Part shown: positions 24,564 through 33,040 of the stretch, piece by piece
Layout: every line of letters begins with the position of its first letter
Position numbering within the stretch: the first letter of the stretch is position 1
NCBI RefSeq assembly: GCF_000971975.1
Contig: NZ_LAQO01000014.1
Span: 124,001-188,000, forward strand
DNA length: 64,000 nt
From: Paenibacillus algorifonticola
GTDB lineage: Bacteria; Bacillota; Bacilli; Paenibacillales; Paenibacillaceae
Direction: 5' to 3'
Made by a program: the position numbers and the translations under genes
The notes under the pieces: model-generated
What the model was told of the DNA's origin: nothing
Seen by the model: the letters and a program-made list of their open reading frames with translations, nothing else
The model's database searches: none

Positions 24564-27500
24564 TTAAACTAGCTTCGAATTGGTAAGCAGCCTCTGCACC
24601 ATCATGGCAATTTCCGCTCTGGTGATCAAAGCTTTAGGGGCCAGCTGTGCACCCGACCGGCCTGAAATAATTCCGCCCTGCAAGCTGTCTGCAAGGCTGC
24701 TTCTTGCCCATGCTGCCGCTTCGTTCGCATCGGCATAAGGCAGCAGCACATCCTCAGCATTTCCCGCTGGCAATCCCGCATTCAGTCCGGTAATGGACAT
24801 TGCTTTCGCGATGATGACCGTCGCTTGTTCGCGGGTTATGGGCTCATTGGGCCGGAAGGTTCCGTCTTCAAAGCCATTAATCAGCTTGTATGCAACAGCC
24901 GTTCGAATCGCCTGATTATACCAAGCGGTAGCCTGCACATCAGAAAAGCCGGAAGCCTCCATTTCAAGCTTCAATCCCAGCCCTCTCACGATAATAGCCG
25001 CAAATTCCGCACGGGTAATCGACGCATTTGGATTAAACCGGTCGCCGCCCACCCCGCTGATGATCATCCGCGAGCCCATCTCATTGATTGCCTGCTCCGC
25101 CCAGTGACCAGCAGCATCTTTGAATGCCACTGGATTCCAAACCAAAGCGTATGTGCTGTTAGTGAGGCTGAATATTTTAGCCCGATAACTTCCATCTTTC
25201 TGCACGATCTTTGTTGGAACATGGCGAATGCTGCCATCTGGCTCAATTACAATCGCCGTTGTAATTCGCTGCGGATCAACAGTGCTTGGAATCGCTATTT
25301 CACGCTCGACATAAGCATTAAATTGCGTAACCTCCTGCCGTGTCGTCCCATGTACGACTTTCACTGTAAAATCAAACGGCTCTGCAATAAGCTCAAAGCC
25401 ACCCTGTGCAGCGGCTGACTTCACTTCCTGCAGCCTGCTTGGGGCTAGTGCTGCCACCTCAATTTGAAACTCCAATTGTTCCAGCCCTGCTTGCTGTAAA
25501 AGCTCTCGTACAGCAGTGGAGTCTATGAGTTGTTCTATTGGCAGCGTATAGGAGGCGCTTCCCGTTTGAATATTGACAAGGGCTTGCTTTTGCTCCAGCG
25601 CCTTCATCTCTTCCCCATTGAGCTTCACGATCAAGGCACCCGAGTGGATATCCATAGGAAATGTAACGACGACGCCACTTGTTTCGTTCGCAAGCCTGTT
25701 GTTCAGCGCTGCTTGATTCACGGTCAATGTCGTTACGCTTTGATTGTTGACCATTACAGTTGAAGTTGAACCCATGTTATACACGATTCCGTTTATTAAG
25801 ACATTAACGCTAGCAGTCGTTGGCGTATTCGGATTGCTCGTGCTCCCACTACTGCCTCCACCACTGGAAGGAGCAGCTGGAGTTACCGCATTAGACTGAG
25901 CAGACGAGGCACTGCTGCCCGCAATATTAAGTGCTTTTACGGTGAACGTATAACTGGTTCCGTTCGTGAGACCCGTCACCGTTATTGGGCTGCTGATACC
26001 AGAGGCTGTAATGTTTCCCGGCATCGCCGTTACTTCATACCCTTTCACCGGACTCCCTCCATTATTGGCTGGAGCAGTAAAACTAACGACTGCCTGTGCA
26101 TTGCCCCCAACAGCAGTGATATTGGTAGGCGAACCAGGAACTATAATAGTTAAGCGTGTCACCTTCACCGTGTAGGTTTTAGACAGTTTTCCTGTTTCTT
26201 CTACAACAATCGTGATAGTCCGCTCTACGTCAGCATTCAGACTAATTGGGGCAGAAGCCATTCCGCTTGTTACCGCAACTCCATCCACCTTAATCGTGCC
26301 CACTCCGCTTGGCGTCACTGTGAGATTGGAGACGTTATACGGAACCGTCAATCCGCTATAGTCATACGTACCGCTGGCAAAAACAAAACCGCTTGGCGTG
26401 CCGCTCAATACAAGATTAGTGAGGTCTGATGCCTCTGCTTGCGTATAACTGACGCTGCCAATGGCGCTGTCGAGATTATTTGTCTTCGTGGCAATCGCCT
26501 TCACCGTTATTGCTGCATTGATCGTCGGCTTCGCTCCCGCATTATACTCCAGCGTCGAACCGCCTACAGCTGTCGCTGGTGTACTTCCATCCGTCGTATA
26601 GTAGATATGCTCGGCTCCTGACGACAGTATCTCCAACTCCGTACCGAAAGCGACCGCTCCCGCTGACGGATTAAACGTCGGCGTTTCCTGCGCTACCTGC
26701 TCGCGCGTCACTTTGATCACATACGTTTTTGCACTTTTTCCCGTTTCCGTTGCCACAACGGTAATCGTGCGCTCCACTCCCGGCGTCAGATTGATCGACG
26801 CCGAGGCTGTTCCGCTCGCTACCGTCGTTCCATCAACGGTTAGCGTTCCTGCTCCGCTTGGCGTCACCGTTACGCTAGCAACATCATTGGCTACCGTCAC
26901 GCTGTTATATGCATACGTGCCGCCTGTGAACACAAAACCACTTGGCGTGCCGCTTAACGCGAGGCCCGTCAAATCTGCTGTCGACGCCTGCGTGTAACTC
27001 ACACTGCCTACATCACTTTTCAGATTGCCCGCCTTCGTGGCAATCGCCTTCACCGTCATCGCTGTATTGATCGTCGGCTTCGCTCCCGCATTATACTCCA
27101 GCGTCGAGCCACCTACAGCTGTCGCTGGCGTACTACCATCCGTCGTGTAGTAAATGTGATCGGCTCCTGACGATACAATTTCCAGCTCCGTTCCGAATGC
27201 CACTGCTCCTGCCGCTGGATTAAACGTCGGCGTTTCCTGCGCTACCTGCTCGCGCGTCACTTTGATCACATACGTTTTTACACTTTTCCCCGTTTCTGTT
27301 GCTACAACGGTAATCGTGCGCTCCACTCCCGGCGTTAAATTGATCGACGCCGAAGCCACTCCACTTGCCACCGTTGTTCCGTCAACGGTTAGCGTGCCTG
27401 CTCCGCTTGGCGTCACCGTTACGCTCGCGACGCTATTATCTACCGTCACGCCGTTATACGCATACGTCCCGCCGGCAAACACAAACCCACTTGGCGTGCC

Positions 27501-29552
27501 GCTTAGCTCGAGGCCCGTCAAATTCGCTGTCGACGCCTGCGTGTAGCTGACGCTCGCAATGGCACTATTCAGATTGCCCGCCTTCGTGGCAATCGCCTTC
27601 ACCGTTATCGCTGCATTGATCGTCGGCTTCGCTCCCGCATTATACTCCAGCGTCGAGCCACCTACAGCTGTCGCTGGTGTACTTCCATCCGTCGTATAGT
27701 AGATATGCTCGGCTCCTGACGACAGTATCTCCAACTCCGTACCGAAAGCGACCGCTCCCGCTGCCGGATTAAACGTCGGCGTTTCCTGCGCTACTTGCTC
27801 GCGCGTCACTTTGATCACATACGTTTTTGCACTTTTCCCTGTTTCCGTTGCCACAACGGTAATCGTGCGCTCCACTCCCGGCGTCAAATTGATCGACGCC
27901 GAGGCTGTTCCGCTCGCTACCGTCGTTCCGTCAACAGTCAGCGTACCTGCTCCGCTCGGTGTCACCGTTACACTTGCAACGCTATTGCCTACCGTCACGC
28001 CGTTATACGCATACGTCCCGCCGGCAAACACAAACCCACTTGGCGTGCCGCTTAGCGCGAGGCCCGTCAAATTCGCTGTCGACGCCTGCGTGTAGCTGAC
28101 GCTCGCAATGGCACTATTCAGATTGCCCGCCTTCGTGGCAATCGCCTTCACCGTCATCGCTGTATTGATCGTCGGCTTCGCTCCCGAATCATACTCCAGC
28201 GTCGAACCGCCTACCGCTGTCGCTGGCGTACTTCCATCCGTCGTATAGTAAATATGCTCGGCCCCAGACGACAGAATCTCCAGCTCCGTACCGAAAGCGA
28301 CCGCTCCCGCTGCCGGATTAAACGTCGGCGTTTCCTGCGCTACCTGCTCGCGCGTCACCTTGATCACATACGTTTTTGCACTTTTTCCCGTTTCCGTTGC
28401 CACAACGGTAATCGTGCGTTCCACTCCCGGCGTCAGATTGATCGACGCCGAAGCTGCTCCACTCGCTACCGTCGCTGCGTCTACGGTCAGCGTGCCTGCT
28501 CCGCTTGGTGTTACCGTTACGCTCGCAACGCTATTGCCTACCGTCACGCCGTTATACGCATACGTCCCGCCGGCAAACACAAACCCACTTGGCGTGCCGC
28601 TTAGCGCGAGGCTCGTCAAATTCGCTGTCGACGCCTGCGTGTAGCTGGCGCTGCCTACAGCACTAACCGGCTTGCCTGCCTTCGTGGCAATCGCCTTCAC
28701 GGTCACTGCTGCGCTAATGGTCGGCTTCGCTCCCGCATTATACTCCAGCGTCGAACCGCCTACAGCCGTCGCTGGTGTACTTCCATCTGTCGTATAGTAA
28801 ATATGCTCGGCTCCTGCCGAAATAATAGAAAGCTCCGTGCCGAAAGCAACCGCTCCCGCTGTCGGATTAAACGTCGGTGTGTCTTGGGGTATAGGGCTGA
28901 GCATGTTCGTCAGCGTGATGTCATCAATATTCAAGTTGGATGGCGCGAGAGTATTTGCAAAGCGCCACTGAATCGTTACAGAAGAAACATTAGAGTAGTT
29001 GTACGAGGTTCCGTTGCCCAATAAAGAAGAAATTTGATATTTTTTGTTGACTCCGCCCTCGGACAAGGCAATTACACCTGTGCTGGAGTGCGTAGCAATA
29101 ACTGTATTTCCTGCATCTTTCAAAGTGACCGTAAGCAGATCGAGCATGGGGTTCACCAAATCTGCATATGCGCTGATACCCAGATTTTTAAAAGTAAAGC
29201 TGCCAAGCACGGTCTGCCCTTCTGCTTTAATAGTGAACTCGCCTGTTGTATTTGGGGACTGCAGATGCTCCGACCATAAAGAAGTTCCATCCTGCGCAAA
29301 GCCATTCGTTACTACAAACTTATCTCCCAGCTTCTTGAATCCCGATCCGCCTGAATTATCTGTCGCTAAGGAATCACCAAAATTATAAGTGCCGTCTGCT
29401 GTCCCCGCAGCTGCATTCAGACTTGCCGGAAGCAGATTAAGCATAATGGCAAGCACAAGCAGCAACACAGCAACTCTCTTGATCGTGCTGTCACGCTCTC
29501 CTCGCTTCCTTGTGACTACGCCTTTCTTCTGCCCCGCTAATTGATGCCTCAT
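24564..29552 (-). CDS. SLH surface protein with tandem cadherin-like and chitobiase-type repeats
   Basis: 1662 residues from ATG 29552, with AAGGGGAG 9 bases upstream; the in-frame start 12 codons earlier lacks a site. Signal peptide (VLLLVLAIMLNLLPASLNA); an N-terminal lectin-like region (about 50-230); then five alternating pairs of a chitobiase C-terminal-like module (IYYTTDGSTPATAVGGSTL) and a cadherin-like beta-sandwich (LSGTPSGFVFAGGTYAYN), each pair 183 residues; an FN3 domain; a Gly-Ser linker; a unique domain of about 250 residues; and three C-terminal SLH repeats (SITRAEFAAIIV, PITREQATVIIA, LITRAEIAMMV). It is predicted to be bound to cell-wall polymers, holding an adhesive or substrate-binding stalk. 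No enzyme domain is seen. Confidence 0.85.
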   Translation of the reverse strand: MRHQLAGQKKGVVTRKRGERDSTIKRVAVLLLVLAIMLNLLPASLNAAAGTADGTYNFGDSLATDNSGGSGFKKLGDKFVVTNGFAQDGTSLWSEHLQSPNTTGEFTIKAEGQTVLGSFTFKNLGISAYADLVNPMLDLLTVTLKDAGNTVIATHSSTGVIALSEGGVNKKYQISSLLGNGTSYNYSNVSSVTIQWRFANTLAPSNLNIDDITLTNMLSPIPQDTPTFNPTAGAVAFGTELSIISAGAEHIYYTTDGSTPATAVGGSTLEYNAGAKPTISAAVTVKAIATKAGKPVSAVGSASYTQASTANLTSLALSGTPSGFVFAGGTYAYNGVTVGNSVASVTVTPSGAGTLTVDAATVASGAASASINLTPGVERTITVVATETGKSAKTYVIKVTREQVAQETPTFNPAAGAVAFGTELEILSSGAEHIYYTTDGSTPATAVGGSTLEYDSGAKPTINTAMTVKAIATKAGNLNSAIASVSYTQASTANLTGLALSGTPSGFVFAGGTYAYNGVTVGNSVASVTVTPSGAGTLTVDGTTVASGTASASINLTPGVERTITVVATETGKSAKTYVIKVTREQVAQETPTFNPAAGAVAFGTELEILSSGAEHIYYTTDGSTPATAVGGSTLEYNAGAKPTINAAITVKAIATKAGNLNSAIASVSYTQASTANLTGLELSGTPSGFVFAGGTYAYNGVTVDNSVASVTVTPSGAGTLTVDGTTVASGVASASINLTPGVERTITVVATETGKSVKTYVIKVTREQVAQETPTFNPAAGAVAFGTELEIVSSGADHIYYTTDGSTPATAVGGSTLEYNAGAKPTINTAMTVKAIATKAGNLKSDVGSVSYTQASTADLTGLALSGTPSGFVFTGGTYAYNSVTVANDVASVTVTPSGAGTLTVDGTTVASGTASASINLTPGVERTITVVATETGKSAKTYVIKVTREQVAQETPTFNPSAGAVAFGTELEILSSGAEHIYYTTDGSTPATAVGGSTLEYNAGAKPTINAAITVKAIATKTNNLDSAIGSVSYTQAEASDLTNLVLSGTPSGFVFASGTYDYSGLTVPYNVSNLTVTPSGVGTIKVDGVAVTSGMASAPISLNADVERTITIVVEETGKLSKTYTVKVTRLTIIVPGSPTNITAVGGNAQAVVSFTAPANNGGSPVKGYEVTAMPGNITASGISSPITVTGLTNGTSYTFTVKALNIAGSSASSAQSNAVTPAAPSSGGGSSGSTSNPNTPTTASVNVLINGIVYNMGSTSTVMVNNQSVTTLTVNQAALNNRLANETSGVVVTFPMDIHSGALIVKLNGEEMKALEQKQALVNIQTGSASYTLPIEQLIDSTAVRELLQQAGLEQLEFQIEVAALAPSRLQEVKSAAAQGGFELIAEPFDFTVKVVHGTTRQEVTQFNAYVEREIAIPSTVDPQRITTAIVIEPDGSIRHVPTKIVQKDGSYRAKIFSLTNSTYALVWNPVAFKDAAGHWAEQAINEMGSRMIISGVGGDRFNPNASITRAEFAAIIVRGLGLKLEMEASGFSDVQATAWYNQAIRTAVAYKLINGFEDGTFRPNEPITREQATVIIAKAMSITGLNAGLPAGNAEDVLLPYADANEAAAWARSSLADSLQGGIISGRSGAQLAPKALITRAEIAMMVQRLLTNSKLV
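26500..28880 (-). repeat. 549-bp in-frame tandem repeats inside the SLH protein gene
   Basis: The segment beginning TCGCGCGTCA recurs at about 26701, 27250, 27799 and 28348, an exact 549-bp (183-codon) period. Neighbouring units are nearly identical at DNA level, with scattered third-position changes. The copies at either flank are more diverged, which suggests recent expansion in the middle of the array. Confidence 0.9.
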
Positions 29553-29613
29553 AACTGCATCTCCCCTTGTTTTAATAGAAATCTCCACATTTTTTATACA
29601 CTCCCACTCAAAA

Positions 29614-29656
29614 AACGGGTGCTATATCCGGCATCTGCCGAGATCTCCTGCACCCG
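29614..29656 (-). terminator. Terminator of the tail-collar operon
   Basis: On the minus strand CGGGTGC...GCACCCG encloses an inner CGGCAGATGCCG hairpin and is followed by TTTTTTGAG. A canonical terminator between the third tail-collar gene and the SLH protein gene. Confidence 0.8.
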
Positions 29657-29730
29657 CCACAAATAAACGCCCTCTTTTTTCAAAAGAGAGACTTCCGCCA
29701 CTATCCTATCTCGGTCAGCCTGTGCTTCCT

Positions 29731-30264
29731 CTATCCTCTTGGAGGATATTCTCCATCTAGGCATATTATGAAATTCATTGCCAAATACGGCTGCATATTG
29801 TTGTGGGGGTGATTGCCGCCTGTCGGAGTAAGCGCTAGTGGATTCATTTGCGTATTATTTGCTGCTTTATATAGCGGCCGCTGAATGGATGGCCGTCCGG
29901 ATGCCTTCGTCTGCGCCCAATAATTATTTGCTGGATCATCAGAGTTTTGCTCCGCTGCAATTCCGGTAGCAATATGTGTATGGGCAGGAATTTCATTAGC
30001 CTGAAGCGTTACTGTCCCTTCTCCATCCTGCTCGCCTACCGTTCTTGATGTAAGCCCGGGACCTGCTCCCTGTCCCATAGGGGCCATCCCCATTAAATTA
30101 GGCAGAGCAAAGGTTGTCGTTCCATTTCCGCCATATTGCGTGCCAATAATAGAGAACAGAACAGTATTGGATTGAATCGGCAGTATAGCTCCGTTGCACA
30201 ATGCCCATTTATACGGTGGATAATTCCCAGTAAAAATGCGTATTTCCCCTGTAAATGCATCCAT
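29731..30264 (-). CDS. Phage tail collar (Mdp-like) protein, copy C
   Basis: 177 residues of the tail-collar family (microcystin-dependent-protein-like), related to phage short tail-fibre modules but common in bacterial chromosomes outside prophages. Landmarks: MDAFTGEIRIFTGNYPPYKW, ALCNGAILPI, IIGTQYGGNGTTTFALPNLMG, EIPAHTH and the C-terminal HPHNNMQPYLAMNFIICLDG. The start has AAAGGAGG about 13 bases upstream. It is the last of three tandem paralogues (18 bp after copy B). The biological role of such loci is not known. Confidence 0.85.
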   Translation of the reverse strand: MDAFTGEIRIFTGNYPPYKWALCNGAILPIQSNTVLFSIIGTQYGGNGTTTFALPNLMGMAPMGQGAGPGLTSRTVGEQDGEGTVTLQANEIPAHTHIATGIAAEQNSDDPANNYWAQTKASGRPSIQRPLYKAANNTQMNPLALTPTGGNHPHNNMQPYLAMNFIICLDGEYPPRG

Positions 30265-30282
30265 ATGATAAAGCTGCCTCCT

Positions 30283-30780
30283 TTAATTTCGCGGTGGGAA
30301 TATTCCTCTAATAGCTATACAAAAATTCAGCGCCAAATACGGCTGCATATTGTTATGCGGCTGGCTGCCGCCAGCTGTGGCAATAGCTCCAGCATTCATG
30401 GAGACGTTTGCAGGAGAAGCTGCATACGGATTATAAGGTGTATCTGCCCAAACATTCCCTGCTGGAGATATTTGATCAGCCGTTTCCGAAGAAGCGGCGA
30501 GTTGGTGCGTATGCATTGGCATCTCGTTTACCGTTACGTTATGATTGGCTGCTCCTGCCGCACTACCAAGTGGAGTCCTCTGTCCGACATGAACGGGAAC
30601 CCTCCCTTGTAAATTCGGAAGCGCAAAATTATCCCTACCATTCCCGCCATAAGTCGTACCAAGAATCGAAAACAACGCCTGGTTTGATGATATCGCCATA
30701 ATTTGACCATTGCACGGGGCCCAGCCTTTCGGTGTAAATCCATATGGAAACGCCCTAATTTCGCCAATAAATGGTTCCAT
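30283..30780 (-). CDS. Phage tail collar (Mdp-like) protein, copy B
   Basis: 165 residues. The second Met (30780) is the likely start, because AGGAGG sits 6 bases before it and directly abuts the first ATG. It carries the same landmarks: EPFIGEIRAFPYGFTPKGWA, PCNGQIM, LGTTYGGNGRDNFALPNLQG, EMPMHTH and HNNMQPYLALNFCIAIRG. It is the middle gene of the operon and the most similar in length to copies A and C. No other phage structural genes are nearby. Confidence 0.85.
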   Translation of the reverse strand: MEPFIGEIRAFPYGFTPKGWAPCNGQIMAISSNQALFSILGTTYGGNGRDNFALPNLQGRVPVHVGQRTPLGSAAGAANHNVTVNEMPMHTHQLAASSETADQISPAGNVWADTPYNPYAASPANVSMNAGAIATAGGSQPHNNMQPYLALNFCIAIRGIFPPRN

Positions 30781-30821
30781 TTTCATCCTCCTATATAAAT
30801 GGATCTAATAAATAAAAATAA

Positions 30822-31337
30822 CTAATCTCGGGGTGGGAAGGCCCCAGAAAGTGCAATAATAAAAGAAATAGTCAAGGAAGGCATCATATTATTATGGGGC
30901 TGACTGCCACCGAAGAGGGAGAGGTTTCCGTAATTCATGGGAGCACGTGGAAGTGGATTGTTGCTGCTATCATTACCTGTGGAATACACGGCTGCTTTCG
31001 CCCAAGTATTATTCTGGGGAGAAGAGGCATTGCCCGCAATTTGGGCTGCTGTGGGGAAGTGAGTGTGGGCAGGCAATTGAGTAGTCGTGAGCGTGACGTT
31101 TTCTGACCCTCCCTTTGCGCCCAGGGGATAACTCGCCGTTTGATGGATGGGAAGCCTCCCTCTCAAGTCCGGTAGTGCGAAGGTGGTTTGACCATCACCG
31201 CCGTAGGTAGTGCCTAATAGCACATATAACGTTTCATTCTCTGAAATAGACATGATTTGACCTTCACATCGCGCCCAGCCCTCCGGAGCATAATTACCAG
31301 CGAACATGCGAATTTCACCAATATAAGCCTCACTCAT
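30822..31337 (-). CDS. Phage tail collar (Mdp-like) protein, copy A
   Basis: 171 residues from ATG 31337, with GGGGGGA about 8 bases upstream; the longer frame has no site. Collar landmarks: EAYIGEIRMFAGNYAPEGWA, RCEGQIM, LGTTYGGDGQTTFALPDLRG, TQLPAHTH and PHNNMMPSLTISFIIALSG. It is the first of the three paralogues and lies 81 bp after the GNAT gene, which is probably part of the same transcript. Confidence 0.85.
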   Translation of the reverse strand: MSEAYIGEIRMFAGNYAPEGWARCEGQIMSISENETLYVLLGTTYGGDGQTTFALPDLRGRLPIHQTASYPLGAKGGSENVTLTTTQLPAHTHFPTAAQIAGNASSPQNNTWAKAAVYSTGNDSSNNPLPRAPMNYGNLSLFGGSQPHNNMMPSLTISFIIALSGAFPPRD

Positions 31338-31418
31338 TTTATAAATCCCCCCGATCGATCGTATAAATCTGCTGAAAATCAATAGGTGAGCCGGGCTCCT
31401 GCCCTGTCTCAGAAGCCT

Positions 31419-31892
31419 CTATGGCTTCCATTCCATCAACATATGCATGCCTTGCTCCTCTACCTTGTGGAACCCTAGTCTTTCGTACAAACGGCGCGCC
31501 TCATTGCCCTGCATCACATGCAGTTGAATAGGCAGCTTTTTCTCAGCTGCTTCTTCCTGAAGCTCCTGCAGCAAATACGTGCCATAACCGGAATTGCGGA
31601 AAGCAGGCAGCAGCGCCACATTTACGAGTATCATTCTATCCGCCTTGCGAACAAGCATGCAAACCCCGATTTGGAAATCATCCTTCATTAAAATATAGTT
31701 CTCCGCATCAGGATACTGCGAAGCATAGGAGCGCTTCTGCAAATCATATTGCATGCGCAAAAAGGCCTGCTGAAACGATTCCTCCCAGCCCCATGCTTCT
31801 ACTTCTTCCTCCCGGGTACTCGCATAAACACGATATAGAAATGAATGATGCTTCTCCTCAGCCTGTGCCATATGGAGCCTACCTGTAAGCAC
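31419..31892 (-). CDS. GNAT-family acetyltransferase linked to the tail-collar genes
   Basis: 157 residues with the GNAT acetyl-CoA core (VALLPAFRNSGYGTYLLQEL, an R/QxxGxG/A-type loop) and a C-terminal NEARRLYERLGFHKVEE motif. The start is GTG 31892, with AGGAGGGG 7 bases upstream. It heads the operon of three tail-collar genes. A GNAT gene next to such collar genes is, as far as I recall, a recurrent arrangement, so it may modify the collar proteins; that is inference. A simple stand-alone acetyltransferase is the alternative. Confidence 0.8.
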   Translation of the reverse strand: MLTGRLHMAQAEEKHHSFLYRVYASTREEEVEAWGWEESFQQAFLRMQYDLQKRSYASQYPDAENYILMKDDFQIGVCMLVRKADRMILVNVALLPAFRNSGYGTYLLQELQEEAAEKKLPIQLHVMQGNEARRLYERLGFHKVEEQGMHMLMEWKP

Positions 31893-32103
31893 CTACTATC
31901 CCCTCCTAAAATCAACAAAAAAGTGATTACCATTTTTATCTATTCCACATCTAAAATTACAATCCTCCTTATTATTCGACATTTTATATTAAATTTAACT
32001 TCCATTTACTTTAAATTTAACTTCAATAAAATGGGCCACTATTTTTCGATTATCGCATCATTCACCCAGCTCAAGCTGATGCCTTTAAAATTCAAACATC
32101 AGC

Positions 32104-32138
32104 AAAAAAAAGAACCCCTTAAAATCAAGGGATTCTCT
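32104..32138 (-). terminator. Terminator of the exopolysaccharide operon
   Basis: On the minus strand GAATCCCTT-loop-AAGGGGTTC is followed by TTTTTTTT. A strong Rho-independent terminator about 50 bp after the last gene. Confidence 0.9.
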
Positions 32139-32185
32139 CAAATTCACTATCCATCCGATATTCGTCTCTCCATTATCCTTCCCGC

Positions 32186-33040
32186 TTACACATCATACTC
32201 CAGTTGCTTCCGCGCCTGCACGATGAAATCGAGCGGCGTCGGGATCGCCTCTGGCTCATATTGCAGCGCCCCGATTTTCAGGCTCAGCTCCACCTTATAT
32301 CTCTGTGAAAACTCAGCGGAATTAAACTCCTGGATTTTATGCCGCAAGCGTTCAATGACAATATTCGCCCCTTGGCGGTCTGTGAACAGCAGCAGCCCCC
32401 AAGTCGGATTATCCTTGCTCAGCATATAAATCGAATCATTCGTCCGGATGCTAGTCTGGCTCATCTGCGAAAGCTCGAAGATCGCTTCCGTCATTCGTTC
32501 CTCGCTGACCATCCGCCGCAGTTCATCCCAATATTTCACGTTCACGACAAGCAGCGTGAGCGGAATTTGATACCGGGTGGACAGCGCCATGAAGACGGCT
32601 GCGTCATTTTGGAACGAGCGGCTGTTGCGCAGGTTCGTATTTTCATCCATCGTCGCCAGCCTGCTGTTCGTTTTCTTGAGCTGCTCATTTTCCGTTTGGA
32701 GCTGTCTGCCCGCGAGCGTAAACATCCACGTCACCAAGGTGAACACCGGCGTCATGACGAGCCAGAAAAAATTGCCGCCGCTGATCGTATCCCCCCCTAC
32801 AAGCGTTCCATACAGCGTATAGGTACCAAAGCCGAAAATAAAGAGAATGTTGAGAATCAGCCCTGTCGTCACATTCGTGAAATACGTAATGATCGCAATC
32901 AGGAAAGCGACATTTAGAAAAATAACATTTTGCAAATAACGGTCAGGATCTCCCGCTGTAAATACGATGCAAATAAAGCTGACGACGATGAGCAGCAGGA
33001 AGCCGCTGTCGGAAATAAGACTGCTCTGATTACGCCTCAT
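32186..33040 (-). CDS. ydaK: Degenerate GGDEF membrane protein, YdaK-like c-di-GMP receptor
   Basis: 284 residues from ATG 33040 (GGGG about 8 bases upstream). Four or so N-terminal transmembrane segments, a short coiled coil (QLQTENEQLKKTNSRLATMD), then a GGDEF-like domain. The catalytic GGDEF signature is replaced by SKDNP (208-212), so cyclic-di-GMP synthesis is not expected. RTND at 199-202 keeps the RxxD inhibitory-site pattern exactly five residues upstream, which suggests the domain binds c-di-GMP. This matches B. subtilis YdaK, the receptor that activates the ydaJKLMN exopolysaccharide system. It overlaps the BcsB-like gene by 11 bases and closes the operon. The gene symbol is by analogy. 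Confidence 0.8.
   Translation of the reverse strand: MRRNQSSLISDSGFLLLIVVSFICIVFTAGDPDRYLQNVIFLNVAFLIAIITYFTNVTTGLILNILFIFGFGTYTLYGTLVGGDTISGGNFFWLVMTPVFTLVTWMFTLAGRQLQTENEQLKKTNSRLATMDENTNLRNSRSFQNDAAVFMALSTRYQIPLTLLVVNVKYWDELRRMVSEERMTEAIFELSQMSQTSIRTNDSIYMLSKDNPTWGLLLFTDRQGANIVIERLRHKIQEFNSAEFSQRYKVELSLKIGALQYEPEAIPTPLDFIVQARKQLEYDV

Noticed and set aside
26713-28644. Series of 94-aa plus-strand frames spaced 549 bp apart
   Set aside because: They are opposite-strand shadows of the tandem repeats in the SLH protein gene; their regular spacing simply mirrors the repeat unit.
26500-28880. Possible CRISPR-like array because of regular repeats
   Set aside because: The repeat unit is 549 bp, in frame, and translated into Ig-like modules; there are no short repeats with unique spacers.
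29731-31337. Prophage remnant
   Set aside because: Only collar-domain genes are present; no capsid, tail, integrase or lysis genes flank them, and such collar loci occur as ordinary chromosomal operons.
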